In this document: in pieces, positions 18,615-28,906 of the stretch | Numbering within the stretch: position 1 is the stretch's first letter | Layout of the letters: each line of letters opens with the position of its first letter | Origin: Thermococcus sp. Bubb.Bath | GTDB taxonomy: Archaea > Methanobacteriota_B > Thermococci > Thermococcales > Thermococcaceae | DNA: 64,000 bases | NCBI RefSeq assembly: GCF_012027595.1 | Contig: NZ_SNUR01000002.1 | Coordinates: 248,001-312,000 of the forward strand | Reading direction: 5' to 3' | Program-made: the position numbers and the translations under genes | Notes under the pieces: model-generated | The model's input: the letters and a program-made list of their open reading frames with translations, nothing else | The model's database searches: none | Told to the model about the DNA's origin: nothing

Positions 18615-18916
18615 GAAACTTTGCTGAGCAAAGTTTCATCAAAGTTTGTGGTTCTTATTAAAGGTGTTATTCTCAGGGCGATTTTCCTGGAAATTTGCTG
18701 TTGGATTGGAATTCCAATTTTAGCGGCCTTGTTTTCTGTGAGTTTGCTTTGTAATCGACGCCCGTAGGGCGTCAAGGTGAGAAAAACTCCTTTCCAATTG
18801 AGCATGCTCGAAGAATTCGCTCACTTTTTAGCTTCGTTTATTGTAAAAATCCCCGCAGAATGGCAATTCTAAAAGGAACCACGAACCTTGATCAAACTTC
18901 GCGCAGGCGAAGTTTG
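18615..18916. repeat. Inverted-terminus (MITE-like) element, copy A
   Basis: A 302-bp unit. Its left end (18615-18654) and right end (18876-18916) are imperfect inverted repeats of about 40 bp. Each end itself contains a short palindrome (AAACTTTGCtgaGCAAAGTTT on the left; AACTTCGCGcagGCGAAGTT-type on the right) and finishes with the GTGGTTC/GAACCAC tract. An internal perfect hairpin GACGCCCgtaGGGCGTC lies at 18757-18773. No open frame of note. A clearly homologous 299-bp copy is at 45895-46193. It lies next to the decayed ligase/PIN locus. Confidence 0.82.
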
Positions 18917-19038
18917 TTTGCAAAAAAATTTCACACCCTCCAACCCAAAAGAGGGTGGAGGAGTTCGAAAGCCTTTTAAATAGTCTCCACAGACCCCAGT
19001 CCAGCGTTGGAGCTACCATATCAAAGGATGACGGAAAA

Positions 19039-19809
19039 ATGGCCTGGCACGTCTTCATTCCCGATTCACTCCTCGAAGAGACCGACGATCCAAAGATCAG
19101 GACGTACAAAGTCGGACAGATAGCCAGGGCCTGCGCAATCTTTGGCGTCGAGCACATATGGATTTATAGGGCAGGCGGGAAGGACGGAAACTTCATCAAG
19201 ACGATCCTCGAGTACGCGGAAACGCCCCAGTACCTCAGGAAAAGGCTGTTCCCCCTCATGCCGGAGCTCAAGTACGTCGGCGTCATCCCGCCGCTGAGAA
19301 CCCCCCACCACAAGCTCAAGGGAAAACCAAAGGTCGGCGAAATCCGTGAGGGCTTTGCCTTCAGGAAGGGAAAGCGGACCTATGCTGACATAGGCCTCGA
19401 CGATCTTGCAATGGTAGAAGGGGACGTCGAAGGGCGCGCAACGTTCAGAATCGTCTCGACAAAGCCGCTCAGAGTTACACCAGCAGAACCAGAGGAGTAC
19501 TGGGGGTACAGGGTTCACCTCACGAGGAAACCGCTGGCGAAAACACTTAAAAAGGCCAGGCTGGATTTGGTCATCGCGACCTCTCGGAGGGGTCGTGACA
19601 TTAGGGACGTGAAGCTTCCCCCGCTGGAGGGGGAGGTCGGATTGGTCTTTGGCTCACCGAGGAAGGGCGTGAGGGAGCTCCTCGGAGAGGAAGATTATCC
19701 CTTTGATCTAATACTCAACACGGTCCCAAATCAGCGGACGGCTACGGTCCGTACTGAAGAGGCCGTGCTGGCGACGCTCGCTGTGTTTAATCTCATAAGG
19801 AGGGATTGA
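19039..19809 (+). CDS. SPOUT-class RNA methyltransferase (SPOUT1/C9orf114 family)
   Basis: A 256-residue protein. The N-terminal part reads [34 protein letters not shown]. The C-terminal part carries a SPOUT-type knot region ([16 protein letters not shown], about residues 200-215, and [26 protein letters not shown]). The family methylates RNA, probably uridine, with S-adenosylmethionine. It is typically found just upstream of rpl3 in archaea, as here: its stop is 1 nt from the rpl3 ATG. I chose the ATG at 19039; the 28 extra in-frame codons upstream have no ribosome binding site and include likely promoter DNA (CTTTTAAATAG at 18973-18983). Confidence 0.85.
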   Translation: MAWHVFIPDSLLEETDDPKIRTYKVGQIARACAIFGVEHIWIYRAGGKDGNFIKTILEYAETPQYLRKRLFPLMPELKYVGVIPPLRTPHHKLKGKPKVGEIREGFAFRKGKRTYADIGLDDLAMVEGDVEGRATFRIVSTKPLRVTPAEPEEYWGYRVHLTRKPLAKTLKKARLDLVIATSRRGRDIRDVKLPPLEGEVGLVFGSPRKGVRELLGEEDYPFDLILNTVPNQRTATVRTEEAVLATLAVFNLIRRD

Positions 19810-19810
19810 G

Positions 19811-20854
19811 ATGGGAAAGGTACACAGGCCAAGGAGAGGTTCACTGGCTTACTCCCCCAGAAAAAGGGCCAGGAGTGTGGTCCCCAGGATTAAGACATGG
19901 CCTCAGGACAGCGAAGTCAGGATGCTGGGCTTCGCCGGATACAAGGCCGGCATGACTCACATCCTCATGGTCGACGACAGGCCAGGGCTCACGAAGGGCA
20001 AGGAGATCTTCATGCCGGTTACGGTAGTTGAGGTCCCGCCGCTCTTCGTCTACGGCATAAGGGCCTACAGGCAGGGTTACCTCGGTCTTGAGACTGCGAC
20101 AGAGGTCTGGTTCCACGATCTTCACAAGCATATCAAGAGGAGGATAAAGACCCTGCCGAAGGACTACAACGAGGAGGCCTTCCAGGCCAAGCTCGGCCAG
20201 TTTGAGGACCTCATCAACGATGGTGAGATAGTCGATGTAAGGCTCCTCGTCCACACCCAGCCGTGGCTCGTCAAGCTCAAGAAGAAGCCCGAAGTCATGG
20301 AGTACGCCATAGGCGGCGGCGACGTTGCCGCCAAGTTCGCCTACGCTAGGGAGAAGATAGGCAACGAGCTCCGCGCAAGCGAGGTTCTCCACGAGGGAGA
20401 GCTCCTCGACGTTATAGCCGTCACAAAGGGTAAGGGAACCCAGGGCCCGGTCAAGCGCTGGGGCGTCAAGATACAGTTCCACAAGGCCCAGCGTGCCGGA
20501 AAGGCCAGGCACATCGGTAACCTCGGTCCGTGGCACCCGACCAGGGTCATGTGGACCGTTCCGCTCGCGGGTCAGATGGGCTTTCACCACAGGACAGAGT
20601 TCAACAAGAGGCTCATAGCGATAGGCGAGAACGGCAAGCTCAAGCTCGACGAGAAGAACGAGGTTGAGATCACCCCGAAGGGAGGCTTCCCACACTACGG
20701 GGTCATAAGGAGCGACTTCCTCCTCATCCAGGGAACCGTTCCGGGTTCCTTCAAGAGGATCGTCAGGGTCAGGCCGGCCATAAGGGCACCGAAGAAGAGG
20801 CCGCCCGTTGAGAGGCCGCAGATCACATACGTCAGTAGGGAGTCCAAGCAGTGA
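19811..20854 (+). CDS. rpl3: Ribosomal protein L3 (uL3)
   Basis: A 347-residue early-assembly protein of the 50S subunit whose extension reaches toward the peptidyl-transferase centre. Diagnostic segments are the opening [30 protein letters not shown] near residue 40, and [15 protein letters not shown] near residue 200. The length is normal for an archaeal L3. It starts 1 nt after the methyltransferase stop and is followed by rpl4 after 10 nt. It is the first ribosomal gene of the long S10/spc-type operon. Confidence 0.98.
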   Translation: MGKVHRPRRGSLAYSPRKRARSVVPRIKTWPQDSEVRMLGFAGYKAGMTHILMVDDRPGLTKGKEIFMPVTVVEVPPLFVYGIRAYRQGYLGLETATEVWFHDLHKHIKRRIKTLPKDYNEEAFQAKLGQFEDLINDGEIVDVRLLVHTQPWLVKLKKKPEVMEYAIGGGDVAAKFAYAREKIGNELRASEVLHEGELLDVIAVTKGKGTQGPVKRWGVKIQFHKAQRAGKARHIGNLGPWHPTRVMWTVPLAGQMGFHHRTEFNKRLIAIGENGKLKLDEKNEVEITPKGGFPHYGVIRSDFLLIQGTVPGSFKRIVRVRPAIRAPKKRPPVERPQITYVSRESKQ

Positions 20855-20864
20855 GGTGAGATAG

Positions 20865-21632
20865 ATGAAGGTTAAGGTGTTTAACCTTGAAGGCGAGCCG
20901 GTAGAGGAGATTGAGCTTCCAAGGGTCTTTGGCACTCCTTTCAGGCCCGACCTCATCAGGAGGGCCGTCATCGCTTCCTGGACCCACAGGATACAGCCCA
21001 AGGGAAGGAGCCCCTACGCGGGTAAGAGAAGGGTCACCGAGAACATCGGAAAGGGCCACGGAATGGCCAGGGTTGAGAGGATAAAGACCTCCCCAAGGTT
21101 CGCAGCTTTCGTGCCCTTCGCCGTGGGTGGAAGGAGAACCCACCCGCCGAAGGTCGAGAAGATAATCTGGGAGGACATCAACAAGAAGGAGAGAAGGCTC
21201 GCCATAATGAGCGCCATCGCTGCCACCGCCAACTACGACCTTGTGAGGGCTAGGGGCCACGTGGTTGACAACGTCCTGCAGGTTCCCATCATCGTTACCG
21301 ACGACCTCCAGAAGGTCTTCAAGACTGCCCAGACTAGGGAGATCTTCAAGAAGCTCGGTGTCTGGGACGACATCGAGAGGGCTAAAAGGAACACCAAGAT
21401 CCGGGCCGGAAAGGGCAAGATGCGCGGTAGGAAGTACAAGAAGGCCAAGGGCCCACTCCTGGTCGTTGCCAAGAACGAGGGTATCGTTCAGGGAGCCAGG
21501 AACCACCCTGGTGTTGACATCGTGACCGTTGACAACCTCAGCGCAGAGCTCCTCGCTCCGGGTACTCACCCTGGGAGGTTGACCATATGGACCAAGGGCG
21601 CTATAGAGAGGCTTAGGGAGATTTACGGGTGA
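20865..21632 (+). CDS. rpl4: Ribosomal protein L4 (uL4)
   Basis: A 255-residue archaeal/eukaryotic-type L4 lining the peptide exit tunnel. It has the tunnel-loop region [22 protein letters not shown] (in two parts, residues 48-69) and [15 protein letters not shown] near residue 190. GTG-rich GAGGTGAGATAG precedes the ATG. It lies 10 nt after rpl3 and 6 nt before rpl23, in the usual archaeal order. Confidence 0.98.
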   Translation: MKVKVFNLEGEPVEEIELPRVFGTPFRPDLIRRAVIASWTHRIQPKGRSPYAGKRRVTENIGKGHGMARVERIKTSPRFAAFVPFAVGGRRTHPPKVEKIIWEDINKKERRLAIMSAIAATANYDLVRARGHVVDNVLQVPIIVTDDLQKVFKTAQTREIFKKLGVWDDIERAKRNTKIRAGKGKMRGRKYKKAKGPLLVVAKNEGIVQGARNHPGVDIVTVDNLSAELLAPGTHPGRLTIWTKGAIERLREIYG

Positions 21633-21638
21633 TGAGAG

Positions 21639-21899
21639 ATGGATCCGTACAAGGTTATTGTCAAGCCGGTCGTTACGGAAAAGGCGGTCTCCCTTATTGA
21701 GAGGGAGAACAAGCTCACCTTCGTGGTCGATAAGAGGGCCACAAAGCAGGATATCAAGATGGCCGTGGAAGCGATGTTCGACGTTAAGGTCGAGAAGGTC
21801 AACACCCTCATCACCATGAAGGGCGAAAAGAGGGCTTACGTGAAGCTCAAGCCCGAATACAACGCCAGTGAGATCGCTGCCAGGATAGGATTGTTCTGA
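21639..21899 (+). CDS. rpl23: Ribosomal protein L23 (uL23)
   Basis: An 86-residue protein at the exit-tunnel rim, docking site for SRP and the translocon. Signature: [21 protein letters not shown] at the start and [19 protein letters not shown] near the middle. The length is typical for archaea, which lack the eukaryotic N-terminal extension. ATG follows GATGAGAG; the gene is followed by rpl2 after 11 nt. Confidence 0.97.
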   Translation: MDPYKVIVKPVVTEKAVSLIERENKLTFVVDKRATKQDIKMAVEAMFDVKVEKVNTLITMKGEKRAYVKLKPEYNASEIAARIGLF

Positions 21900-21910
21900 G
21901 GTGAGGTGAG

Positions 21911-22630
21911 ATGGGAAAGAGTTTGATTCAGCAGAGGAGGGGTAAGGGCACCACGACCTTCCGCGCTCCATCCCACCGTTACAGGGGTGCGGTCAGGTAC
22001 GTTCCGCTCAACCTCACGAAGGATGAGACCCTCATTGGCAAGGTCGTCGAGATAATGCACGACCCCGGGAGGACCGCCCCGGTCGCGAGGGTCAAATTCA
22101 ACAACGGCATGGAGAAGCTCATCATAGCTCCGGAAGGAATACTCGTCGGTGAGGAGATAGCCATCGGACCGAAGGCCCCGGTAAAGGTAGGCAACTCCCT
22201 TCCACTCGCTATGATACCTGAGGGAAGCTATGTCTATGACATTGAAGGCAGGCCAGGGGACGGCGGTAAGTACGTTAGGGCCGGCGGTTCCTACGCCCTC
22301 GTCGTCAGCAGGGAGAAGGACAAGGTCATAGTTCAGCTTCCGAGCGGTGAGCTCAAGCAGTTCCACCCTGCATGCAGGGCTACCATCGGCGTCGTTGCCG
22401 GCGGTGGAAGGCTTGAGAAGCCGATAGTCAAGGCAGGTAAGGCCTACTACATCGCGAAAGCTAGAAACAGGTTCTGGCCGAAGCCGAGGGGCGTCAAGAT
22501 GAACGCCGTCAACCACCCGCACGGTGGTAAGGAGCACCACATAGGAAGGCCCTCGACCGTTTCGAGAAGAGCCCCGCCCGGAAGGAAGGTTGGTCACATA
22601 GCCGCGAGAAGAGTTGGTAGGAGGAAGTGA
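21911..22630 (+). CDS. rpl2: Ribosomal protein L2 (uL2)
   Basis: A 239-residue core 50S protein needed for subunit association and peptidyl transfer. It has the family C-terminal segment [20 protein letters not shown] (about residues 197-216) with the conserved His near the catalytic centre, and the basic opening [21 protein letters not shown]. Preceded by GAGGTGAGGTGAG. Its TGA overlaps the ATG of rps19 by one base. Confidence 0.98.
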   Translation: MGKSLIQQRRGKGTTTFRAPSHRYRGAVRYVPLNLTKDETLIGKVVEIMHDPGRTAPVARVKFNNGMEKLIIAPEGILVGEEIAIGPKAPVKVGNSLPLAMIPEGSYVYDIEGRPGDGGKYVRAGGSYALVVSREKDKVIVQLPSGELKQFHPACRATIGVVAGGGRLEKPIVKAGKAYYIAKARNRFWPKPRGVKMNAVNHPHGGKEHHIGRPSTVSRRAPPGRKVGHIAARRVGRRK

Positions 22631-23037
22631 TGAAGATGGCGAGAAAGAAGGAGTTTAAGTACAGGGGTTATTCCTTTGAGGAACTCCTCAACATGTCACT
22701 TGAAGACTTTGCCAAGCTCCTTCCGAGCAGGCAGAGGAGGAGCCTTAAGAGGGGCCTTAGCCCGGAGCAGAAGAAGCTCCTCAGGAAGATAAGGCTCGCA
22801 AAGAAGGGCAGGTACAGCAAGCCGATAAGGACCCACAGCAGGGACATGGTCATCCTCCCAGAGATGGTCGGCATGACCATCCACGTTCACAACGGGAAGG
22901 AGTTCGTCCCGATCGAGATACAGGATGAGATGATAGGCCACTACCTCGGAGAGTTTGCCCTCACGAGGAAGATCGTCCAGCATGGCTCACCGGGTGTCGG
23001 TGCCACCAGGTCATCGATGTTCGTTGCGGTGAAGTGA
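22630..23037 (+). CDS. rps19: Ribosomal protein S19 (uS19)
   Basis: About 135 residues; 30S head protein that contacts the A-site and S13. Diagnostic segments are [21 protein letters not shown] and, near the C-terminus, [23 protein letters not shown] in two parts. Three possible starts lie within 10 nt (GTG 22627, ATG 22630, ATG 22636). I take ATG 22630 because GGAGG ends 5 nt upstream. The true first residue could be two codons later. Confidence 0.95.
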   Translation: MKMARKKEFKYRGYSFEELLNMSLEDFAKLLPSRQRRSLKRGLSPEQKKLLRKIRLAKKGRYSKPIRTHSRDMVILPEMVGMTIHVHNGKEFVPIEIQDEMIGHYLGEFALTRKIVQHGSPGVGATRSSMFVAVK

Positions 23038-23047
23038 GGTGGTTTAG

Positions 23048-23518
23048 ATGAGCAGGGGCAGATTTTCCTACTCATTCCAAAATTTTGACTCCGAGAGGAT
23101 GGCGAGGGCGAGCGGAAGGGACCTCAGGATGTCTCCCAAGCACACCGTTGAACTCCTCAGGGAGATAAGGGGTATGATGGTCAACGACGCTCTCCGCTAC
23201 CTCGACGACGTTATAGCTAAGAAGAGACCGGTTCCACTCAGGAAGCACCACGACAGCCAGGGTCACAAACCGGGCAGGGGCTTCGGTCCCGGAAGGTACC
23301 CGGTCAAGGTCGCCAAGAACGTCAAGAAGATACTCCTCAACGCCAAGAACAACGCGGAGCAGAAGGGCCTCGACGTGGATATGCTCAAGATAGTCCACGC
23401 GGCAGCCCACAGGGGCCCCGTTCTCAGGGGTTACACACCCAAGGCCTTCGGAAGGGCGACACCCTTCAACGAGGAGACCACTCATGTGGAGATAGTCGTC
23501 GAGGAGATTAGGAGGTGA
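23048..23518 (+). CDS. rpl22: Ribosomal protein L22 (uL22)
   Basis: A 156-residue protein that lines the narrowest part of the exit tunnel. The archaeal start [21 protein letters not shown] and the downstream DKKPVPLRK-like segment ([20 protein letters not shown]) identify it. The C-terminal hook is visible as [18 protein letters not shown]. It sits 10 nt after rps19 and 4 nt before rps3, with GTGAGGTGG before the ATG. Confidence 0.97.
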   Translation: MSRGRFSYSFQNFDSERMARASGRDLRMSPKHTVELLREIRGMMVNDALRYLDDVIAKKRPVPLRKHHDSQGHKPGRGFGPGRYPVKVAKNVKKILLNAKNNAEQKGLDVDMLKIVHAAAHRGPVLRGYTPKAFGRATPFNEETTHVEIVVEEIRR

Positions 23519-23522
23519 GACT

Positions 23523-24155
23523 TTGGCGATTGAGAGATACTTCATCAAAGAGAACGTTAAGGAGATGCTCATCGACGAGTACCTTGAGAAGGAGCTCAGA
23601 AGGGCCGGCTACGGAGGAATAGACATAAAGAAGACCCCCCTTGGAGCTAAGGTCGTCATATTTGCGGCCAGCCCTGGATACGTCATTGGTAGGGGCGGCA
23701 GGAAGATAAGGGAGCTCACCAGGATCCTTGAGAAGGACTTCGGGCTTGAGAACCCGCAGATTGAGGTCGAGGAGATCAAGAACCCCTATCTCAACGCTAA
23801 GGTTCAGGCCGTCAGGCTCGCCCAGGCCCTTGAGAGGGGCGTCCACTTCAGGAGGGCAGCCTACTCTGCCATAAGGGCCATCATGAGGAACGGTGCTCGC
23901 GGTGTTGAGATAAGGCTCAGCGGAAAGCTCACGGGTGAGAGAGCCAAGAGCGTCCGCTTCTACCAAGGCTACCTCGCCAAGGTTGGAAACCCGGCTGAGA
24001 CCCTCGTCAGCAGGGGCTACGCCCAGGCCCAGCTCAAGCTCGGTGTCATCGGCGTTAAGGTCTCAATCATGCCACCCGACGCAAGGCTTCCGGACGAGAT
24101 AGAGGTTCTTGAGAAGCCGGTCGTTGAGGAGGTGAGCTCCAATGAAGCCCAGTGA
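23523..24155 (+). CDS. rps3: Ribosomal protein S3 (uS3), TTG start
   Basis: A 210-residue 30S head protein at the mRNA entry channel. The KH domain is clear ([18 protein letters not shown], about residues 56-73), followed by the family [20 protein letters not shown] and KVSIMPPD. The start codon is TTG (23523), preceded by GGAGGTGAG; the residues that follow ([14 protein letters not shown]) match the family N-terminus, so the unusual start is well supported. The 3' end overlaps rpl29 by 14 nt. Confidence 0.96.
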   Translation: MAIERYFIKENVKEMLIDEYLEKELRRAGYGGIDIKKTPLGAKVVIFAASPGYVIGRGGRKIRELTRILEKDFGLENPQIEVEEIKNPYLNAKVQAVRLAQALERGVHFRRAAYSAIRAIMRNGARGVEIRLSGKLTGERAKSVRFYQGYLAKVGNPAETLVSRGYAQAQLKLGVIGVKVSIMPPDARLPDEIEVLEKPVVEEVSSNEAQ

Positions 24156-24342
24156 GATTAGGGACATGAGCATTGACGAGATTGATGAGAAGCTCGGGCA
24201 GCTCCGTCTCGAACTCGCCAAGGAGAGGGGAATGCTCACCATGGGGACGTCCACCGAGAACCCCATGGTCATTCGTGACCTCAGGCGCGACATCGCGCGC
24301 CTGCTGACTATAAGGAAGGAGAAACTTTCGAGGAAAAGGTGA
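24142..24342 (+). CDS. rpl29: Ribosomal protein L29 (uL29)
   Basis: A 66-residue two-helix protein near the exit tunnel. It reads [20 protein letters not shown] and ends in the conserved [21 protein letters not shown]. Its GGAGGTGAG ribosome binding site lies inside the end of rps3, so the 14-nt overlap implies translational coupling. It lies 6 nt before the aIF1 gene. Confidence 0.97.
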   Translation: MKPSEIRDMSIDEIDEKLGQLRLELAKERGMLTMGTSTENPMVIRDLRRDIARLLTIRKEKLSRKR

Positions 24343-24348
24343 TGTTTA

Positions 24349-24645
24349 GTGCCCAGGATTGTTAACCCTCTGGATGAGATGCTGTTTAAGGAAGTCCTGA
24401 AGGAGCAGCAGAGGATACGTGTCTACGTGGAGAGAGCCCGCTACGGCAAGCTCAAGACCATAATAGAGGGCATAGATGATAAGGAGTTCGACCTCGACGA
24501 TATTGCAAAAAAGCTGAAGGCGAAGCTGGCATGCGGCGGAACGGTGAAGAAGGGAAGGATAGAGCTTCAGGGAGACCACAGGGACAGAATCAAAACCCTA
24601 CTTGGGGGGCTTGGATTTTCAGAGGAGCTCATCGAGGTCGAGTAA
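24349..24645 (+). CDS. Translation initiation factor aIF1 (SUI1)
   Basis: A 98-residue SUI1-domain protein that monitors start-codon recognition on the 30S subunit. It opens [20 protein letters not shown] and has the core [27 protein letters not shown] (in two parts, residues 55-82) ending in ELIEVE. GTG start with GGTGATG 5 nt upstream. Encoding aIF1 between rpl29 and the RNase P p29 gene is the standard archaeal arrangement. Its last 115 nt could overlap a longer reading of the p29 gene. Confidence 0.96.
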   Translation: MPRIVNPLDEMLFKEVLKEQQRIRVYVERARYGKLKTIIEGIDDKEFDLDDIAKKLKAKLACGGTVKKGRIELQGDHRDRIKTLLGGLGFSEELIEVE

Positions 24646-24659
24646 CTAGGAAAAACATA

Positions 24660-24911
24660 GTGTGGCACGAGCTGATAGGGCTGAAAGCAAAGGTTATAAG
24701 GGCATCTCATCCAGAGCTGGTTGGCATCGAGGGCTACGTCCTTGATGAGACGCGTAACACTCTCACCATCCTGGGTGATAGGGTCTGGACCGTGCCGAAG
24801 GACGTCGCCGAGTTTGAGTTTAAGACGGCCGCCGGCGAACGGATCGTGGTGGATGGAACCAAACTGGTTGGGAGACCTGAGATGAGACTGAAGAAGAGGT
24901 GGCGGAAATGA
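24660..24911 (+). CDS. rnp1: RNase P protein component 1 (Rpp29/Pop4)
   Basis: Subunit of archaeal RNase P, which trims the 5' leader of pre-tRNA. The Sm-like barrel is clear: [21 protein letters not shown], then [24 protein letters not shown], ending [13 protein letters not shown]. From the GTG at 24660 it is 83 residues. The frame is open back to an ATG at 24531, giving 126 residues, a length and N-terminus ([13 protein letters not shown]) like those I remember for P. furiosus Rpp29, but that extension overlaps the aIF1 gene by 115 nt and has no ribosome binding site. The 3' end overlaps rps17 by 4 nt. Confidence 0.9.
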   Translation: MWHELIGLKAKVIRASHPELVGIEGYVLDETRNTLTILGDRVWTVPKDVAEFEFKTAAGERIVVDGTKLVGRPEMRLKKRWRK

Positions 24912-25252
24912 GAGAGATCGGATTGAACGTTCAGCCTCCCGCTGAAAAATGTAATGATCCAAACTGCCCGTGGCACGGGCACCTCAAGATACACGGCAGG
25001 TACTTCGAGGGAGTTGTCGTCAGCGACAAGGGCAAGAAGACAGTCGTCGTTGAGAGACAGCACTACAAGTACCTCAAGAAGTATGAGAGGTACGAGCTCA
25101 GGAGGAGCAGGGTTCACGCCCACAATCCAGAGTGCATCGATGCGAAGGTCGGCGACAGGGTTCTCATAGCCGAGACAAGGCCTATAAGCAAGACCAAGAG
25201 CTTCGTCGTCGTTGCCATAACCCAGAAGGCAGAGAGGGCAGAGGAGGTGTGA
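24908..25252 (+). CDS. rps17: Ribosomal protein S17 (uS17)
   Basis: A 114-residue early 30S assembly protein. The archaeal N-terminal extension carries [17 protein letters not shown] (two Cys), followed by the S17 core [21 protein letters not shown] and [18 protein letters not shown] chose the ATG at 24908, which overlaps the p29 stop (ATGA) and has GAGGTGG 7 nt upstream; the GTG at 24899 falls in that site. Confidence 0.96.
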   Translation: MREIGLNVQPPAEKCNDPNCPWHGHLKIHGRYFEGVVVSDKGKKTVVVERQHYKYLKKYERYELRRSRVHAHNPECIDAKVGDRVLIAETRPISKTKSFVVVAITQKAERAEEV

Positions 25253-25255
25253 TGG

Positions 25256-25681
25256 ATGGCCAAGAAGGGTGCGGGTGCTACCAGAGGTATAAGTCCGGTT
25301 AGGCCAACGCGCGCTCTCCCCATCGGTGCCTACCTAAAGGTCGCCGACAACAGCGGCGCCAAGGTCATTCAGATCATAGGTGTCGTTGGTTACAAGGGTA
25401 CCAGGAGGAGGCTCGCCTCCGCTGGCGTTGGGGACATGGTCATAGCGGCGGTCAAGAAGGGAAGGCCTGACATCAGGCACCAGGTAGTCAGGGCCATTGT
25501 AGTAAGGCAGAGAAAGGAGTACAGAAGGCTTGACGGCATGCGCGTTAAGTTCGAGGACAACGCGGCGGCAATAGTTACCCCAGAAGGTGTCCCAAGGGGC
25601 ACCGAGATCAGGGGTGCGATAGCTAGAGAAGCCGCCGAGCGCTGGGTCAGGCTCGGCAGCATAGCGAGCATAGTTTTGTGA
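25256..25681 (+). CDS. rpl14: Ribosomal protein L14 (uL14)
   Basis: A 141-residue intersubunit-bridge protein. The typical L14 core reads [22 protein letters not shown] and [22 protein letters not shown], ending [17 protein letters not shown]. It lies 3 nt after rps17, with GAGGAGGTG upstream. Length and order are standard. Confidence 0.98.
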   Translation: MAKKGAGATRGISPVRPTRALPIGAYLKVADNSGAKVIQIIGVVGYKGTRRRLASAGVGDMVIAAVKKGRPDIRHQVVRAIVVRQRKEYRRLDGMRVKFEDNAAAIVTPEGVPRGTEIRGAIAREAAERWVRLGSIASIVL

Positions 25682-25697
25682 GAAGGAGGGTGAGAAG

Positions 25698-26066
25698 ATG
25701 AGGCTTAACTCCAAACAGCCCAAGAAGCAGAGGAAGTTCCTCCACAACGCTCCCCTTCACCTCAGGCAGAAGCTCATGAGCGCTCCCCTCAGCAGGGAGT
25801 TGAGGGAGAAGTACGGAGTAAGGAACCTTCCCATTCGGGAGGGAGACAAGGTAAAGATCGTGAGGGGAGACTTCAAGGGTCCTGAAGAGAGGAAGGTCAT
25901 GGAAGTAGACCTCAAGAGATACAGGATACATGTTGAGGGGGTAACCCAGAAAAAGGGCGATGGTACGGAGGTCTTCTATCCGCTTCATCCGTCCAACGTG
26001 GTTATAACCGACCTGAACCTTGATGACCCGGAGAGAAAGAAGATAATTGAGAGGAGGGCTGGCTGA
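25698..26066 (+). CDS. rpl24: Ribosomal protein L24 (uL24)
   Basis: A 122-residue assembly-initiator protein of the 50S. It contains a KOW motif ([21 protein letters not shown], about residues 48-68) after the archaeal start [21 protein letters not shown]. It ends KKIIERRAG, and its TGA overlaps the ATG of rps4e by one base. Confidence 0.97.
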   Translation: MRLNSKQPKKQRKFLHNAPLHLRQKLMSAPLSRELREKYGVRNLPIREGDKVKIVRGDFKGPEERKVMEVDLKRYRIHVEGVTQKKGDGTEVFYPLHPSNVVITDLNLDDPERKKIIERRAG

Positions 26067-26797
26067 TGGCGAGGAAAGGAGCCAAGAGGCACCTTAAGAG
26101 GCTTGCCGCCCCAACTTCGTGGTACATTCACAGGAAGACCTACAAGTGGGCGGTCAGGCCAAGGGCGGGCCCGCACAGCATGGGGACTTCAATCCCGCTC
26201 ATCTACATAGTTAGGGACTACCTCGGCTATGCAAAGACCGCGAGGGAAGCCAGGAAGATACTCAACGAGGGCAAGATTCTCGTTGATGGAAAGGTCAGGA
26301 AGGACTACAAGTTCCCAGTTGGTATTATGGACGTTATCTCAATCCCCGAGACCGGAGAGCACTACAGGGTTCTTTCAAACAGGATCGGGAAGCTCATACT
26401 CCACCCGATAAGTGCGGAAGAGGCCAAGATCAAGCCCCTGCGCATAAACAACAAGAGGATGGTCAAGGGCGCCAAGGTTCAGCTCAACCTCCACGACGGC
26501 AGCAACCACCTTGTTACAATGGCAGAAAAAGACGGCTTTATGACCGCCTACACGATCCTCATGAAGGTTCCTGAGAGAGAGATCGTTGAGGTTCTCCCGT
26601 TCGACATCGGGGCTTATGTCTTCGTTACCCAGGGTAAGAACGTCGCGAGAAAAGGTAAGGTCATCGAGGTCAGGCAGTTCCCAATGGGCTGGCCGGACGT
26701 CGTTACAATAGAGGACGAGAACGGCGAAAAGTTCGACACCCTGAAGAAGTACGCCTTCGTCGTGGGCAAGGATAAGCCCCAGATTTCCCTTCCGTGA
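26066..26797 (+). CDS. rps4e: Ribosomal protein S4e (eS4)
   Basis: A 243-residue 30S protein found in archaea and eukaryotes but not bacteria. It has an S4-like RNA-binding domain ([22 protein letters not shown], about residues 55-77) and a C-terminal KOW segment ([20 protein letters not shown]). The opening [18 protein letters not shown] is diagnostic. Start-stop overlap with rpl24 suggests coupling. Confidence 0.98.
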   Translation: MARKGAKRHLKRLAAPTSWYIHRKTYKWAVRPRAGPHSMGTSIPLIYIVRDYLGYAKTAREARKILNEGKILVDGKVRKDYKFPVGIMDVISIPETGEHYRVLSNRIGKLILHPISAEEAKIKPLRINNKRMVKGAKVQLNLHDGSNHLVTMAEKDGFMTAYTILMKVPEREIVEVLPFDIGAYVFVTQGKNVARKGKVIEVRQFPMGWPDVVTIEDENGEKFDTLKKYAFVVGKDKPQISLP

Positions 26798-26808
26798 GGT
26801 GAGAGGAG

Positions 26809-27360
26809 ATGGAGATAAACAGAGAGGCAATAATAACTGACTGGGAAGCTCATCCCATGAGGAAGCCTCGCATAGCCAAGCTCACCATCAACATAGGCGT
26901 TGGTGAGAGCGGCGAGAGGCTTACCAAGGCCGAGACCATGCTTGAGAGCCTCGTTGGCCAGAAGCCGATAAGGAGGAGGGCCAAGCAGACCAACAGGGAC
27001 TTTGGAATCAGGCGTGGTGAGCCGATAGCCGTTAAGGTCACCCTCCGCGGTGAGAAGGCATACCAGATGCTTGACAGGCTCCTCGAGGCAGTTGACAGGA
27101 AGCTGAAGGCAAGCAACTTCGACGAACACGGCAACTTCTGCTTTGGAATCCAGGAGCACATCAACATCCCCGGCGTTGAGTACGACCCTGAGATCGGTAT
27201 CTTTGGTATGGACGTTTGTGTGACCCTTGAAAGGCCCGGTTATCGCGTTGCCAAGAGGAAGAGGCAGAGGAAGAAGCTCCCGACCAGACACAAGCTGACT
27301 AAGGAAGAAGGTATCGTCTTCGCTATGGAAGAGTTGAAGGCCAAGGTGGAGGGATTGTGA
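26809..27360 (+). CDS. rpl5: Ribosomal protein L5 (uL5)
   Basis: A 183-residue central-protuberance protein that binds 5S rRNA and P-site tRNA. It contains [19 protein letters not shown], the [22 protein letters not shown] loop (two parts), and [19 protein letters not shown]. It lies 11 nt after rps4e and 1 nt before rps14. Confidence 0.98.
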   Translation: MEINREAIITDWEAHPMRKPRIAKLTINIGVGESGERLTKAETMLESLVGQKPIRRRAKQTNRDFGIRRGEPIAVKVTLRGEKAYQMLDRLLEAVDRKLKASNFDEHGNFCFGIQEHINIPGVEYDPEIGIFGMDVCVTLERPGYRVAKRKRQRKKLPTRHKLTKEEGIVFAMEELKAKVEGL

Positions 27361-27361
27361 G

Positions 27362-27532
27362 ATGGCGAAGGCTGATTACAACAAGAAGAAGCCCAGGAAG
27401 TTCGGGAAGGGCGCGAGAAGATGCATGCGCTGTGGCCAGTACGGCCCGGTTATCAGGATCCACGGACTCATGCTGTGTAGGCACTGCTTCCGCGAGATAG
27501 CTCCGAAGCTGGGCTTTAAGAAATACGAGTGA
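27362..27532 (+). CDS. rps14: Ribosomal protein S14 (uS14), zinc type
   Basis: A 56-residue 30S head protein, easily missed because of its size. It reads [20 protein letters not shown], then two zinc-binding pairs, CMRCGQYG and LCRHCFRE, and ends GFKKYE. The four Cys make it the C+ (zinc-bound) form. The ATG at 27362 lies 1 nt after the rpl5 stop. The gene is followed by rps8 after 11 nt. Confidence 0.97.
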   Translation: MAKADYNKKKPRKFGKGARRCMRCGQYGPVIRIHGLMLCRHCFREIAPKLGFKKYE

Positions 27533-27543
27533 GGTGAGGAGAG

Positions 27544-27936
27544 ATGACGTTGCTTGACCCGCTGGCAAATGCCCTTTCACATATAACCAACAGCGAGAGG
27601 GTTGGAAAGGAAGAGGTCTACCTCAAGCCGGCTTCCAAGCTCATGGGTGAGGTTCTCAGGGTTATGCAGGAGAACGGCTACATCGGCGAGTTCGAGTTCA
27701 TTGACGATGGAAGGGCCGGGATATACAGGGTTCAGCTCATAGGCAAGATCAACAGGGCAGGTGCCATAAAGCCGCGCTTCCCGGTTAAGGCTAGGGAGTA
27801 CGAGAAGTGGGAAAAGAGGTTTCTCCCGGCATTCGAGTTCGGTATACTCATAGTCTCAACGTCCCAGGGAGTTATGACCCACAAGGAAGCCATTGAGAAT
27901 GGAATCGGTGGCAGACTGATAGCCTACGTGTATTAG
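27544..27936 (+). CDS. rps8: Ribosomal protein S8 (uS8)
   Basis: A 130-residue primary 16S-binding protein of the 30S platform. It opens [21 protein letters not shown], and the C-terminal segment [24 protein letters not shown] (two parts) is the conserved S8 signature. Preceded by GAGGTGAGGAG. Confidence 0.98.
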   Translation: MTLLDPLANALSHITNSERVGKEEVYLKPASKLMGEVLRVMQENGYIGEFEFIDDGRAGIYRVQLIGKINRAGAIKPRFPVKAREYEKWEKRFLPAFEFGILIVSTSQGVMTHKEAIENGIGGRLIAYVY

Positions 27937-27950
27937 CGGGGTGAAATGAG

Positions 27951-28505
27951 ATGCCTGTTGACGCGTGGATACGGGAGGAAGTTGAGATCCCAGAGGGAGT
28001 CGAGGTCACTGTTGAGGGGAATACTGTCAAGGTCAAGGGGCCGAAGGGAAAGCTCCAGAGGGAGCTCAAGTACCCTGGCGTTAAGATCCTCATTGAGGAC
28101 GGTAAGGTTGCCGTCTTCAAGGAGTTCCCCCGGAAGAAGGACATAGCCATCGCTAGAACCTTCAAAGCGCACATAGCCAACATGATCAATGGGGTTACCG
28201 AGGGCTTCACCTACAAGCTCAAGGTGCTGTACAGCCACTTCCCCATGACCGTCAAGGTTCAGGGAGACGAGGTCGTCATAGAGAACTTCCTCGGTGAGAA
28301 GAACCCGAGGAGGGCCAAGATACTCCCCGGCGTTACCGTCAAGGTCATGGGCCAGGAAATCGTAGTGGAGAGCATAGACAGGGAGAGGGCTGGTCAGACC
28401 GCCGCCAACATCGAACAGGCCACCAAGATAAACAAGTGGGACCGGCGCGTCTTCCAGGATGGTATTTACATCGTTGAGAAGGCGGGTAGGCCGATAAGGT
28501 TCTGA
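27951..28505 (+). CDS. rpl6: Ribosomal protein L6 (uL6)
   Basis: A 184-residue protein near the sarcin-ricin loop and factor-binding site. It has two repeated L6 domains, [19 protein letters not shown] in the first half and [21 protein letters not shown] in the second, with [22 protein letters not shown] between. ATG at 27951 after GGGGTGAAATGAG. Confidence 0.98.
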   Translation: MPVDAWIREEVEIPEGVEVTVEGNTVKVKGPKGKLQRELKYPGVKILIEDGKVAVFKEFPRKKDIAIARTFKAHIANMINGVTEGFTYKLKVLYSHFPMTVKVQGDEVVIENFLGEKNPRRAKILPGVTVKVMGQEIVVESIDRERAGQTAANIEQATKINKWDRRVFQDGIYIVEKAGRPIRF

Positions 28506-28515
28506 GGTGTGAGAA

Positions 28516-28896
28516 ATGAACGAGAAGGCGAGACTCCTTAAGATTAGGGCCCAGCTCAAGAGGAAAAAGCCGAGGTTCCTCAGGCAGGAATGGTGGCGCT
28601 ATCCGAAGTTCAAGAACAACCCGAAGTGGAGAAAACCCAAGGGAATAGACAGCAAGATGAGGCTCAAGAAGAAGGGCAAGGCCCGCTCACCGAGCATAGG
28701 CTGGAGCTCACCTAGGGCCGTTAGGAGACTCCACCCGAGTGGGTACGAGGAAGTCCTCGTCCACAACGTTAGGGAGCTTGAGGCCATAGACCCAACCAGG
28801 CAGGTGGCAAGGATAGCCGGAACCGTCGGCGCCAGAAAGAGAGAAATGATACTCGCCAGGGCTAAGGAGCTTGGCGTGAAGGTACTCAACCCGTGA
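28516..28896 (+). CDS. rpl32e: Ribosomal protein L32e (eL32)
   Basis: A 126-residue archaeal/eukaryotic 50S protein. The signature [23 protein letters not shown] and the C-terminal [18 protein letters not shown] are clear. Very basic in the first half. It lies 10 nt from both neighbours (rpl6 and rpl19e). Confidence 0.97.
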   Translation: MNEKARLLKIRAQLKRKKPRFLRQEWWRYPKFKNNPKWRKPKGIDSKMRLKKKGKARSPSIGWSSPRAVRRLHPSGYEEVLVHNVRELEAIDPTRQVARIAGTVGARKREMILARAKELGVKVLNP

Positions 28897-28906
28897 GGTG
28901 AGGCTC

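Noticed and set aside
18611-18805. A 64-codon minus-strand frame within the MITE-like element as a transposase remnant
   Set aside because: No transposase motif is visible, and the sequence is dominated by inverted-repeat structure; the homologous copy at 45895 does not keep the same frame clearly.
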